The notes beneath the pieces were generated by a model that saw only the letters and a program-made list of their open reading frames with translations, did no database searches and was not told where the DNA came from. A stretch of DNA of 64,000 nt from Conexivisphaera sp049976725 (GTDB lineage Archaea; Thermoproteota; Nitrososphaeria; Conexivisphaerales; Conexivisphaeraceae): contig JBMFHR010000001.1 in the NCBI GenBank assembly GCA_049976725.1, positions 1-64,000 on the forward strand. The letters are read 5' to 3'. The position numbers and the translations under genes were made by a program. Below are positions 23,514 through 31,615 of this stretch, piece after piece. The first letter of the stretch is position 1. The number at the start of each line of letters is the position of its first letter.

Positions 23514-24302
23514 ATGCGGCCGCTGGGGCACGTCCTGTCACTGCCCCTGAGCTCCGTCAAATCGAGCAACCTGCACTGGATCCGTCCCGATTCGCTCCTG
23601 GAGGAGGCGGCGGTGCTCATGATATACAGGCGCGCCAGGCACCTCCCCGTGGGATCCGGCGGGGCCGCCGAGGCGATCCTCTCGATCAGGGACATCGGCA
23701 GGGTCATGCTGGAGCGCGGCGAGGCCTGGCGCGCAGTGCGCGTCATCGATGCGGCAACATCACCGCCCATCTCCCTTGGGGCATCATCATCGGTCGCGGA
23801 CGCCGTGAGGCAGATGGCCAGCAGGTACGTGGGCTCCGTCCTCGTGGAGGACGGCGGCCTGACGACCGGCATAGTCACCGAGAAGGACCTCGTGAGGCTA
23901 GCGTCGGACGTGGACGTGCGCTCCAGGGTCTACGAGGCCATGACGCTGGATCCCAGGGTCGCCGAGCCCGACACGGCGGTCCGCGACGCACTCCGCACGA
24001 TGATATCTGGCAGCTTCAGGCACCTGCCTATAACCTCGGGGGGCAGGACCGTAGGCATAACGTCCATGAGGGACCTGGTGTACATGATCACGGAGGGCCG
24101 CCTGTCGCTCGGGGACCCCGTGCGCCCCGCCGTGACGCACGATCCCGTGACGATAGATCCGCTCGCCACGGCCTCGGAGGCCGCCCGCACCATGTCCTCC
24201 AAGGACGTGGGGTCGCTACTCGTGGTGGACGCGGGCAGGCTCGTCGGCATACTGACGGAGCGCGATATAGTTCTACATGTCCTGGCCAAGTTTGTCAGCT
24301 AA
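23514..24302 (+). CDS. Protein with four CBS domains
   Basis: A 262-residue soluble protein made of two Bateman modules and nothing else. CBS repeats are recognisable by ARHLPVGSGG, YVGSVLVEDGGLTTGIVTEKD, FRHLPITSGGRTVGITSMRD and VGSLLVVDAGRLVGILTERD. CBS pairs usually sense adenosine nucleotides or SAM. The partner is unknown. Leaderless ATG, divergent from gapN, so energy-dependent control of glycolysis is a possibility but only by position. Confidence 0.85.
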   Translation: MRPLGHVLSLPLSSVKSSNLHWIRPDSLLEEAAVLMIYRRARHLPVGSGGAAEAILSIRDIGRVMLERGEAWRAVRVIDAATSPPISLGASSSVADAVRQMASRYVGSVLVEDGGLTTGIVTEKDLVRLASDVDVRSRVYEAMTLDPRVAEPDTAVRDALRTMISGSFRHLPITSGGRTVGITSMRDLVYMITEGRLSLGDPVRPAVTHDPVTIDPLATASEAARTMSSKDVGSLLVVDAGRLVGILTERDIVLHVLAKFVS

Positions 24303-24335
24303 AGCTTTTATCTCCGGGGCGCGCGCGTCGCAGCG

Positions 24336-25505
24336 ATGCACGGCAAGCCTCTGGCCGCCATAGTCTCGGCCGGATCCACGAAGTACGGCAAGCACGACGA
24401 CAAGGGCGCCAAGGAGCTGTTCGCCGAGGCGTTCGCCGAGGCGCTGGAGGGAGCCAGGAACCTCGACCCGAAGAGGGACGTGAACGCGGTCTTCGTGGGG
24501 CAGATGGGCAGCGAGTACGAGTACCAGGCGCACTCCGGGTCGTGGGCCGCCGACTACGCGGGCGTACCGCGCACGCACGCCGCCAGGGTCGAGAGCGCGT
24601 GCGCGTCCGGATCCACGGCCGTCAGGGTGGCGCTGACCGGCATAATGTCGGGCCTCTACGACACGGTCGTTGTGGGCGGCGTGGAGAAGATGAGGAACAG
24701 GGGCACCAGCGAGGTCACGCTCTACCTCGGGGAGGCCGGTGACTTCCACATGGAGATATGGAACGGCCTCACCTTCCCGGGGCTCTTCGCGCTCATGGCC
24801 ACGGCCTACATGAACAGGTACGGCGCTAGGGAGGAGCACCTCGCCAAGGTCGCCGTGAAGAACCACAAGCACGCTTCCATGAACCCGAAGGCCCAGTACC
24901 CTCAGGAGATAACACTCGAGCAGGCGCTGAGCGCGAGGGTGGTCGCGTGGCCGCTCAAGCTGTACGACTGCAGCCCCATAACCGACGGGGCCTCCGTCGT
25001 GATACTCACGAGGCCCGAGCTAGCCAAGAAGTACACGGACACCCCAGTCTACATAACTGGCTTCGGCCACAGCACGGACTACCTGGGCGTCTACGAGAGG
25101 GACGACGTCACGTGGCTCGAGGGAGCCAGGAGGGCGTCCGAGGCCGCCTACGGGATGGCTAACGTGAGCGTCCAGGACGTGGACCTCTTCGAGGTCCACG
25201 ATTGCTTCACGATAGCCGAGATCCTGCTCTACGAGGCGCTGGGGCTGGCCAGGAGAGGGGAGGGCTACAAGCTGATAGACGAGGGGCTGACCTACTATGA
25301 CTCTAAGATGCCGGTCAACGTCAGCGGCGGCCTGAAGGCCAAGGGCCACCCCGTGGGCGCGACCGGCGTGGGCCAGATCTACGAGATATGGCTGCACCTC
25401 ACCGGGAGGGCCGGTAAGAGGCAGGTGAGGGGAGCCGAGGTCGGCGTGACGCACAACATGGGTGGCTCGGGTGCGTCCCACAACGTCTTCGTCCTGGAGA
25501 GGTGA
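24336..25505 (+). CDS. Archaeal thiolase (acetyl-CoA C-acetyltransferase, SCP2 type)
   Basis: A 389-residue thiolase. The nucleophilic Cys is in RVESACASGSTAVR, and the catalytic His residues are in EVHDCFTIAE and GGLKAKGHPVGATG. The C-terminal motif is GVTHNMGGSGA, lacking the second Cys of bacterial degradative thiolases, as in archaeal SCP2-type enzymes. A TATA (gcttttat, 24304-24311) lies about 28 nt upstream of the ATG. The next gene, a DUF35 protein, overlaps by one base. This pair makes acetoacetyl-CoA for mevalonate synthesis in many archaea, normally beside HMG-CoA synthase, which is not here. Confidence 0.88.
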   Translation: MHGKPLAAIVSAGSTKYGKHDDKGAKELFAEAFAEALEGARNLDPKRDVNAVFVGQMGSEYEYQAHSGSWAADYAGVPRTHAARVESACASGSTAVRVALTGIMSGLYDTVVVGGVEKMRNRGTSEVTLYLGEAGDFHMEIWNGLTFPGLFALMATAYMNRYGAREEHLAKVAVKNHKHASMNPKAQYPQEITLEQALSARVVAWPLKLYDCSPITDGASVVILTRPELAKKYTDTPVYITGFGHSTDYLGVYERDDVTWLEGARRASEAAYGMANVSVQDVDLFEVHDCFTIAEILLYEALGLARRGEGYKLIDEGLTYYDSKMPVNVSGGLKAKGHPVGATGVGQIYEIWLHLTGRAGKRQVRGAEVGVTHNMGGSGASHNVFVLER

Positions 25506-25933
25506 TGCGGTTGGCCGGACAGTCCTCAGGCGAACCCGGGTTCTCTATAGAGAACTTCTACAGGTTCGTCGGGGAGGGCAAGCTCATGGGCGCCAGGTGC
25601 AGGAGGTGCGGCAAGCTCTTGGTGCCGCCGCGCCCAGTGTGTCCCGAGTGCTACTCGAGGGACCTCGAGTGGGTTCAGCTGAGCGGTAGAGGGACCGTCG
25701 AGACCTTCACCATAATACACGTCCCCACGGTTCTGTTCGAGGGGAGGGAACCCTACGCGGTGGCAATAGTCAGGCTCGACGAGGGCCCGAGGATACCCGG
25801 CATGATGCCGGACGTGGCCTCCCCGGACCAGATAAAGGTGGGGGACCGCGTGCGCGTCGAGTTCGACAGGAACCCGCAGAAGGTACCCGGCTCCTGGCCC
25901 AGCTGGCCCCGCTACTACTTCGTCAAGGAGTAG
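25505..25933 (+). CDS. DUF35 zinc-ribbon/OB-fold protein partnering thiolase
   Basis: A 142-residue acyl-CoA-channelling subunit. It has an N-terminal helix, a rubredoxin-like zinc ribbon (GARCRRCGKLLVPPRPVCPE followed by CY) and an OB-fold (GRGTVETFTIIHVP, VGDRVRVEFD). Such proteins bridge thiolase and HMG-CoA synthase in archaea. ATG overlaps the thiolase stop (TGATG); a GTG three bases upstream is an equal alternative. Its 3' end overlaps the convergent B3/B4 gene by 19 bp. Confidence 0.88.
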   Translation: MRLAGQSSGEPGFSIENFYRFVGEGKLMGARCRRCGKLLVPPRPVCPECYSRDLEWVQLSGRGTVETFTIIHVPTVLFEGREPYAVAIVRLDEGPRIPGMMPDVASPDQIKVGDRVRVEFDRNPQKVPGSWPSWPRYYFVKE

Positions 25934-26571
25934 CTGCCTATTATCTCCACGGCGAGCATCTCTGCCCTCTCTAGAGCCTCGGGCGGCACTCCCGGCGCGC
26001 CGCAGACCATCAGGATCACGCTCCTGGTGGTATCGCTGACCTTGGTCCTCTCGGCGTCCCTGTGTGGGTAGATGGCCACGAGCCCCTCCCCGTCCTCCAC
26101 CACGAGTTCCCTGCCCGTCAGGGCCCTGGGCTCGTCCATCCCTATGCCGAGGAACTTCTCCCCGGGCTCCGAGAAGCGCAGGCGCAGGGTCCCGCCGACC
26201 AGCTTCTCGGCATCGAACGCGGCGAGAGGCACCCCGCTCAGGACAGATGCCAGGTTGTACGAGTCCACGAGGGTGTTGATCCTGGGCAATCCGCCGCCTC
26301 TCAGCACCCTCCTGACCAGGGCCTCGCTCGCGGGCCTCGTCTTCGTGGGGTCTATCCCCAGCTCCCAGAAGAAGTCCCTGTAGGCCCGGAAGATGGGATC
26401 ATCGCGCAGTCCCTCCAGCGTGCGCTCCTCCCTGATCCTCCGCTGCACCTCCTCCTTGAATGCCTCCAGGCGCTCGTCCAGCGGAACGACGCGCACGCCG
26501 TCGATGCGCAGCAGGCGCGCCCTCAGCCCCGGGAACCTCCTGGCGACCTCCTCCGATACCACCAGCTCCAC
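25915..26571 (-). CDS. B3/B4 tRNA-binding-domain protein
   Basis: A 218-residue stand-alone protein like the B3/B4 editing domain of phenylalanyl-tRNA synthetase (COG3382). Recognisable parts are FRAYRDFFWELGIDPTKTRP, INTLVDSYNLASV, LTGRELVVEDGEGLVAIYPH and the end part VILMVCGAPGVP. It may edit mischarged tRNA or act on amino acids; the true role is not established. The GTG at 26571 is chosen from the palindromic TATA at 26594-26605; the open frame extends far upstream only as antisense of icd. Confidence 0.78.
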   Translation of the reverse strand: MELVVSEEVARRFPGLRARLLRIDGVRVVPLDERLEAFKEEVQRRIREERTLEGLRDDPIFRAYRDFFWELGIDPTKTRPASEALVRRVLRGGGLPRINTLVDSYNLASVLSGVPLAAFDAEKLVGGTLRLRFSEPGEKFLGIGMDEPRALTGRELVVEDGEGLVAIYPHRDAERTKVSDTTRSVILMVCGAPGVPPEALERAEMLAVEIIGSYSLTK

Positions 26572-26593
26572 GCCCCCTCCGATCGCGCATCGG

Positions 26594-26605
26594 TAAATAT
26601 ATTTA
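26594..26605. promoter_or_regulatory. Perfectly palindromic bidirectional TATA box
   Basis: TAAATATATTTA is a 12-bp perfect palindrome about 28 nt from the minus-strand GTG (26571) and about 32 nt from the plus-strand TTG (26632). One element probably drives both genes. Confidence 0.6.
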
Positions 26606-26631
26606 GGGCCATCCTGGGAGCCCTTGGCGAG

Positions 26632-27693
26632 TTGGCCGAGAAGGTAACCCTCATACCGGGCGACGGAACCGGGCCCGAGCTCGCCGAGCTGACGAGGCAG
26701 CTCCTCGATGCAGCCGACTCGGGGATCGAGTGGAAAGTCGTAGAGATAGGTGAGCCCGCGATCGCGAAGTACGGTGAGCCCCTCCCCAAGTGGGCGGTCG
26801 ACGAGATACTCAAGACCCCCATCATACTCAAGGGCCCCCTGACCACCCCGATAGGCGGCGGGTACAGGAGCCTGAACGTCACGCTCAGGATAATACTGGA
26901 CACGTACGCCGTGGTCAGGCCCGCGAAGTCCCTCCCCGTGCCGTGGCTCTACGAGGACGTCCCCAGGTACAGGAACGTGGACCTCGTGATAGTCAGGGAG
27001 GCCACCGAGGAGCTCTACTCTGGGATAGAGCACCTGATACCGAACAGCGCGACAATCGACACCGCGGACGCCGCTGAGACGATAAGCCTGGTCACCAGGA
27101 AGAACTCCGAGAGGGTCGCCAGGTTCGCGTTCGAGTACGCCAGGAAGTTCAAGAGGAAGAAGGTGACCGTCGTCCACAAGGCGAACATACTGAAGTACAC
27201 GAACGGCCTCTGGCTCAAGGTGGCTTCCGAGGTCGCCAAGAACTACCCGGACATACAGTTCGAGGACAGGATAGTCGACAACATGGCGATGCAGCTGGTG
27301 CTCAAGCCGCAGGAGTACGACGTCCTGCTGATGACCAACATGTTCGGCGACATAGAATCCGACCTGGCCTCCGGCCTCATAGGAGGCCTCGGCGTCGCTC
27401 CCTCGAGCAACATAGGCGATAAGTACGCGATGTTCGAGGCGGTCCACGGCTCGGCCCCCAAGTACGCCGGGCAGTGGAAGGTGAACCCGACCGCACTCAT
27501 GCTCACCGCGACGCTGATGCTGCGCTACATGGGGAAGAACGACAAGGCGGACCTGATCGAGGCCGCGATCTTCAAGACGCTCAACGATGGCAAGAAGCTC
27601 ACCTACGACATGGCGAGGATAAAGGGCGTCGAGCCCGTCTCCAGCAAGGAGTACACTCAGGAGATAATAAAGAACCTGAAGCAGATGATGTGA
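26632..27693 (+). CDS. icd: Isocitrate dehydrogenase (NADP type predicted)
   Basis: Decarboxylating dehydrogenase of about 353 residues. LIPGDGTGPEL is the N-terminal motif and GGGYRSLNVTLRIILDTYAV carries the Ser/Asn of the isocitrate loop, which argues against isopropylmalate dehydrogenase. The catalytic Lys/Asp region has VHKANILKYT and MTNMFGDIESDLASGLIGGL. HGSAPKYAGQWKVNP has the Lys-Tyr pair that contacts the 2'-phosphate of NADP in bacterial IDH, hence the cofactor prediction. The TTG at 26632 is the start that fits the palindromic TATA upstream; the frame itself is open back to 26062, antisense to the B3/B4 gene. Confidence 0.85.
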   Translation: MAEKVTLIPGDGTGPELAELTRQLLDAADSGIEWKVVEIGEPAIAKYGEPLPKWAVDEILKTPIILKGPLTTPIGGGYRSLNVTLRIILDTYAVVRPAKSLPVPWLYEDVPRYRNVDLVIVREATEELYSGIEHLIPNSATIDTADAAETISLVTRKNSERVARFAFEYARKFKRKKVTVVHKANILKYTNGLWLKVASEVAKNYPDIQFEDRIVDNMAMQLVLKPQEYDVLLMTNMFGDIESDLASGLIGGLGVAPSSNIGDKYAMFEAVHGSAPKYAGQWKVNPTALMLTATLMLRYMGKNDKADLIEAAIFKTLNDGKKLTYDMARIKGVEPVSSKEYTQEIIKNLKQMM

Positions 27694-27704
27694 GAGGCCG
27701 CCGG

Positions 27705-28196
27705 TTAACGCCTAATCATTTTCCTCATTTCATCCACCATTCCCTCGACCTCTAGCAGGAACCTCATCTGCGCGTAGCTCTGCACGCTCCCCGGCCTGAG
27801 CGACCTGACCCTCTCCACCGCCTCACGCGCCGACATCCCGCGCTCCACGATGAGCCAGGACGCAATGACCGTTCCGGTCCTGCCGATGCCGCCTATGCAG
27901 TGGACGAGCGTGGGCGTGCCCTCCATCCAACTCAGCATCTCCACCAGCTGACCCAGGGTCGGGGGCTCCATGTCGGGCACGGGCTCGTGCAGGAACTCCA
28001 GGTCGAAGGCGGCCAGCGCCTCGAAGTAGGGGAGCGGCTGGTCCCAGTGCTCCTCTATTTCGTAGTCCTCGGGGAGCACCACGATCCTGCGGATGCCGGA
28101 CTCCCTTATGGCCCTCAGCTCGTTCATGCTCCTCGGCATGCAGCTGCCCGCCAGCCTTCCCCTCTCCGCCCAATACATACAGTTCGGCATGGCCAT
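27705..28196 (-). CDS. Dual-specificity protein phosphatase
   Basis: A 163-residue cysteine phosphatase. The P-loop is VHCIGGIGRTGTV (CX5R), and the general acid is probably D75 in VPDMEPPT. MYWAERGRLAGSCMPRS at the N-terminus is the pattern of archaeal DSPs. Its partner kinase and substrates are unknown. A nearby ATG (28190 or 28178) could be the true start. Convergent with icd, 11 bp apart. Confidence 0.85.
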   Translation of the reverse strand: MAMPNCMYWAERGRLAGSCMPRSMNELRAIRESGIRRIVVLPEDYEIEEHWDQPLPYFEALAAFDLEFLHEPVPDMEPPTLGQLVEMLSWMEGTPTLVHCIGGIGRTGTVIASWLIVERGMSAREAVERVRSLRPGSVQSYAQMRFLLEVEGMVDEMRKMIRR

Positions 28197-28306
28197 GAGC
28201 GCAGCAATCGTGCGGTGGAATTTGAGCTATGCGACGCGATCGATGGGGAGACCTTAATCCTATCGGTCTACGCTCGGCGTCGCGCACCTCCATGCCACCC
28301 GCGTAG

Positions 28307-28462
28307 TTATTCACGCAGATGGTCTCCGCATCCTCCTTCCCTAGGTTGGGAAATAACTCGATCCTGCCATCCCCCGCAGACCGTGCAGGTGCCCCTGATC
28401 ACGTAGATGCGCCCGTTAGGAGCGGTGCCCGTGCGTGGCCATAATTCCGCCGGGCCTATCAT
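28307..28462 (-). CDS. Possible small zinc-ribbon protein
   Basis: A 51-residue open frame ending in GRIYVIRGTCTVCGGWQDRV and then a GGCGDHLRE tail. The CxxC plus later Cys and His could bind one zinc, and the sequence looks more protein-like than the shadow frames nearby. Against it, the only ATG (28462) lies within the TATA-like element, so the start is not explained. It could be a decayed or frameshifted gene. Confidence 0.35.
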   Translation of the reverse strand: MIGPAELWPRTGTAPNGRIYVIRGTCTVCGGWQDRVISQPREGGCGDHLRE

Positions 28463-28684
28463 AAAGCGCCTCACCACTAAGAAGCCGGGCGATCCGGATT
28501 CCCGCATCGCCGGCCGCTGGTTGAGAGGTGACGTCGAGCCGGGGCCTGCGGCGCCAGGTATTCGACGCCGTCCGCTTTCCGAGTTCTCGCACGTTCACAG
28601 GATGTCCGGTGTTCCCAGGACATAAGCGCTCGAGCGTATTCCCCACGGTCGAACACGAGTTATCCTAACAGCCCAGTAGACAAC

Positions 28685-28694
28685 GTTTAAATTA
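28685..28694 (+). promoter_or_regulatory. TATA box of leuS
   Basis: gtttaaatta predicts a transcript start near 28716. The in-frame TAA at 28688-28690 inside it means leuS must start downstream of it. Confidence 0.65.
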
Positions 28695-28714
28695 CCTCCT
28701 ATCGGAGGGCGCCC

Positions 28715-31615
28715 ATTGCTCCCACTACCGCGGGACAGCTGAATGAAAAGGTCCAGTTCCTGAGGTCCATCGAGGCCAAGTGGCAGAGGGTCTGGGAGGA
28801 GCGCGGCGCGTTCTGGGCCGAGCCCGACTCCAGGCCGAAGTTCATGGCGACCTTCCCCTTCCCCTACGTCAACGCGCCTCCCCACATAGGGTCAATATTC
28901 ACGCTGCTCCGGGTGGAGTTCATGTCGCGCTACATGAGGATGAAGGGGTACAACGTGCTGTTCGCGCAGGGATGGCACGCCACGGGTGGTCCGATAGTGT
29001 CCGCCGCCCTGCGCGTCAGGGAGGGGGACCCGAAGCAGATAGCGAACCTCAGGTCAATGGGGGTGCCGGAGGACGAGATAAAGAACTTCGAGAACCCTGA
29101 GCACTGGGTCAGGTACTTCTCAGCCAGGTGGAGGGAGGACCTGAGGAGCCTCGGCCTCAGCATAGACTGGAGGCGTGAGTTCTACACGACGTCGATGAAC
29201 CCCTCTTACAGCGCGTTCGTGAGGTGGCAGTACATCAAGCTGAGGGAGAAGGGGCTGGTCGCCAAGGGCGCACACCCAGTCGTGTGGTGCCCGAAGGAGA
29301 AGAAGGTGGTGGGCGACCACGACAGGCCGGACGAGTACGTCGGCATAGGGCCCGAGGAGGCCGTCGTGATAAAGTTCAGGGGCGACGATGGTCTCGTGTA
29401 CCCGTGCCTGACGTACAGGCCCGAGACGCTCCCGGGCGCGACTAACGTGTGGGTGAGGCCCGACGCCGAGTACGAGCTAGCGCTCGTCGACGGCGAGAGG
29501 TGGGTCGCCTCTCATTACTCGCTCGAGGAGCTCTCCGATCAGGGCCACAGCGTGGAGGTGATCGGGCGCGTGAGGGGCTCGGAGCTCGTTGGCAGGATGG
29601 CCGTTAATCCCGCCAGCGGCGAGCGCGTGCCGGTGCTCCCGGCCTCCTTCGTGGATCCCGAGCTGGGGAGCGGCATAGTCATGTCAGTGCCGGCCCACGC
29701 GCCCTACGACTATGCCGCGCTCCGCGACCTCAAGAGGGATCCATCCCGCTACGGGGTTGACCCCTCGCTCGTCGAGGGGCTTGCGCCCCGCGGCGTCATA
29801 AAGGTCGAGGGGCACGGCGATGCCCCGGCCGCGGAGCTCGTCGAGCGGCTCGGGATAATCGATCAGGGCGATCGCAGGCTGGAGCACGCCACGCGCGACC
29901 TATACTCACTCGAGTACTACGAGGGCAGGCTGGGAGATGCCTTCGGCGACCTCGCGGGGCTCCCGGTGAGGGAGGGCAAGGCGGCCTTCACCGAGAGGCT
30001 GGTGAGGGCAGGCTTCGCCCTGAGGATCAACACGCTGCCGCAGCGCGTCTACTGCCGCTGCGGCGCGAGGACCCACGTTAAGCTGGTTAGCGATCAGTGG
30101 TTCCTCAGGTACTCCGACCCGGAGTGGAAGTCGCTGGCACACGAGTGCATAGACTCGATGAGGTTCTACCCGGAGGACGTCAGGAGGATATTCCACGGCC
30201 AGGTGGACTGGATTCAGGACTGGGCCTGCGCCCACAAGGGCGAGCTGGGAACCCCGCTCCCTTGGGACGAGTCATGGGTCGTGGAGAGCCTGAGCGACTC
30301 CACGATCTACATGGCGTACTACACCATAGCGAAGTACCTGCAGCACCCGGACAAATACGGGATAGATACCGCTAGGCTCTCGCCCGAGCTCTTCGACTAC
30401 GTGTTCCTGGGCAGGGGCGACCCATCGGCAGTCTCCTCGTCGACCGGGATCAATGAGGAACTGCTCAGGGCCATGAGGTCGGAGTTCCTCTACTGGTACC
30501 CCGTCGACTTCAGGAACTCGGGCAAGGATCTGATGTACAATCACCTGATCTTCTTCATCTTCCACCACGTGGCGGTGTTCCCGAGGGAGCACTGGCCCCG
30601 CGGGATAGGCATCAACGGATGGGTCACCGTCGAGGGCAAGAAGATGTCGAAGACGGCCGGCAACTTCATACTCGCCAGGGACGCCGTCGCCAAGTGGGGC
30701 GCCGACGCCACGCGCGTGGCGGAGGCCCTGGCGGGCGATCCCGGCCTCGAGGATCCGAGCTTCGACTCAAAGGCCGCGGCAGACGCCGTGGAGGAGCTCT
30801 ACTCCTGGTACGAGTTCGCCGTTAACAACTACGGCAAGGGCAGGGACTCGAGGCTCAAGGTCGACGACTGGTTCGAGAGCGTGCTGAACAGGACGCTGAT
30901 GGAGGTCGATGGGCTGATGTCCGAGACGAAGTTCAGGAGCGCGCTGGTCGCCGGCTTCTACGAGCTCCAGAACAAGTTCAGGTGGTACCTGAGGAGGAGC
31001 GGCGGGGTCCCGAACCGCGAGCTCCAGGCGAGGTTCATAGAGGCGCAGACCCTGATCCTGGCCCCATTCGCCCCGCACGTCGCGGAGGAGATCTGGAGCT
31101 CGATAGGGAAGGAGGGACTGATCAGCCTCTCTAGGTGGCCCGAGGCAGATGCCTCGAAGGTGAGGCCCGAGCTGGAGGCCGCCGAGGATATCGTGAGGAG
31201 GACCCTGGAGGATGTGAGGCACGTGCTGTCGCTCGTGAGGGGCACGCCCTCGCGCGTGAGGATCATCGTCGCGGACGAATGGAAGTACAGGTTCGTCGAC
31301 TCGGTGAGGAGCGCAATCTCCTCGGGATACAAGCTGGGCGATGCCATAAACTCATCGGTGCGCGCGCTCAGCCCGGAGCTCAGGGGGCGCGCCGCGCAGG
31401 TCGCCTCCGCCATCTCGCGCGATCCCAGCATCCTCTCCAGGTTCGTTGGAAGGGACCTGGAGCGCCGTGCCCTCGAGGAGGCCCTCGACTTCCTCTCGTC
31501 CGAGCTGAAGGTGCCTGTGATCCTGGAGGACGAGCCGCCGTCGGGCGGCGGCAAGGCATCGCAGGCGGTCCCCGCGAGGCCCGCGGTGATCGTCGAGTTG
31601 GAGCGCCCCGGGTGA
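28715..31615 (+). CDS. leuS: Leucyl-tRNA synthetase (archaeal type), start unusual
   Basis: Class I synthetase charging tRNA-Leu, about 966 residues. The HIGH-like motif is NAPPHIGS, the KMSKS motif is GKKMSKTAGN, and the CP1 editing domain region includes WCPKEKKVVGDHDRPDEYVG and YRPETLPGATNVWVRP. The first ATG is at 28844, but in-frame codons upstream encode an N-terminal helix expected of LeuRS (FLRSIEAKWQRVWEERGAFW). Between the in-frame stop at 28688 and 28844 there is no ATG, GTG or TTG in frame. The TATA box predicts a start at 28715 (ATT in frame) or 28716 (TTG, off by one). Either a non-standard ATT start or one missing base in this short stretch explains it. Confidence 0.85.
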   Translation: MAPTTAGQLNEKVQFLRSIEAKWQRVWEERGAFWAEPDSRPKFMATFPFPYVNAPPHIGSIFTLLRVEFMSRYMRMKGYNVLFAQGWHATGGPIVSAALRVREGDPKQIANLRSMGVPEDEIKNFENPEHWVRYFSARWREDLRSLGLSIDWRREFYTTSMNPSYSAFVRWQYIKLREKGLVAKGAHPVVWCPKEKKVVGDHDRPDEYVGIGPEEAVVIKFRGDDGLVYPCLTYRPETLPGATNVWVRPDAEYELALVDGERWVASHYSLEELSDQGHSVEVIGRVRGSELVGRMAVNPASGERVPVLPASFVDPELGSGIVMSVPAHAPYDYAALRDLKRDPSRYGVDPSLVEGLAPRGVIKVEGHGDAPAAELVERLGIIDQGDRRLEHATRDLYSLEYYEGRLGDAFGDLAGLPVREGKAAFTERLVRAGFALRINTLPQRVYCRCGARTHVKLVSDQWFLRYSDPEWKSLAHECIDSMRFYPEDVRRIFHGQVDWIQDWACAHKGELGTPLPWDESWVVESLSDSTIYMAYYTIAKYLQHPDKYGIDTARLSPELFDYVFLGRGDPSAVSSSTGINEELLRAMRSEFLYWYPVDFRNSGKDLMYNHLIFFIFHHVAVFPREHWPRGIGINGWVTVEGKKMSKTAGNFILARDAVAKWGADATRVAEALAGDPGLEDPSFDSKAAADAVEELYSWYEFAVNNYGKGRDSRLKVDDWFESVLNRTLMEVDGLMSETKFRSALVAGFYELQNKFRWYLRRSGGVPNRELQARFIEAQTLILAPFAPHVAEEIWSSIGKEGLISLSRWPEADASKVRPELEAAEDIVRRTLEDVRHVLSLVRGTPSRVRIIVADEWKYRFVDSVRSAISSGYKLGDAINSSVRALSPELRGRAAQVASAISRDPSILSRFVGRDLERRALEEALDFLSSELKVPVILEDEPPSGGGKASQAVPARPAVIVELERPG

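Larger units (their letters stand above)
28197..28714. other. Largest intergenic region of the window
   Basis: About 520 bp between the phosphatase start and leuS. It holds a possible small Cys-rich gene on the minus strand (28307-28462), a TATA-like ctttatga on that strand at 28459-28466, and the leuS TATA at 28685-28694. I find no tRNA-like cloverleaf or repeat array in it. The remainder shows nothing I can interpret. Confidence 0.5.

Noticed and set aside
22039..23550. 503-codon open frame on the plus strand
   Set aside because: Complete antisense shadow of gapN; low-complexity composition and no motifs.
26062..26631. Long N-terminal extension of isocitrate dehydrogenase
   Set aside because: Antisense to the B3/B4 gene; the enzyme's conserved start begins just after the TTG at 26632.
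28197..28714. tRNA or other structured RNA in the largest intergenic region
   Set aside because: I looked for a cloverleaf with a TTC-arm and acceptor pairing and for long hairpins and found none convincing by eye.
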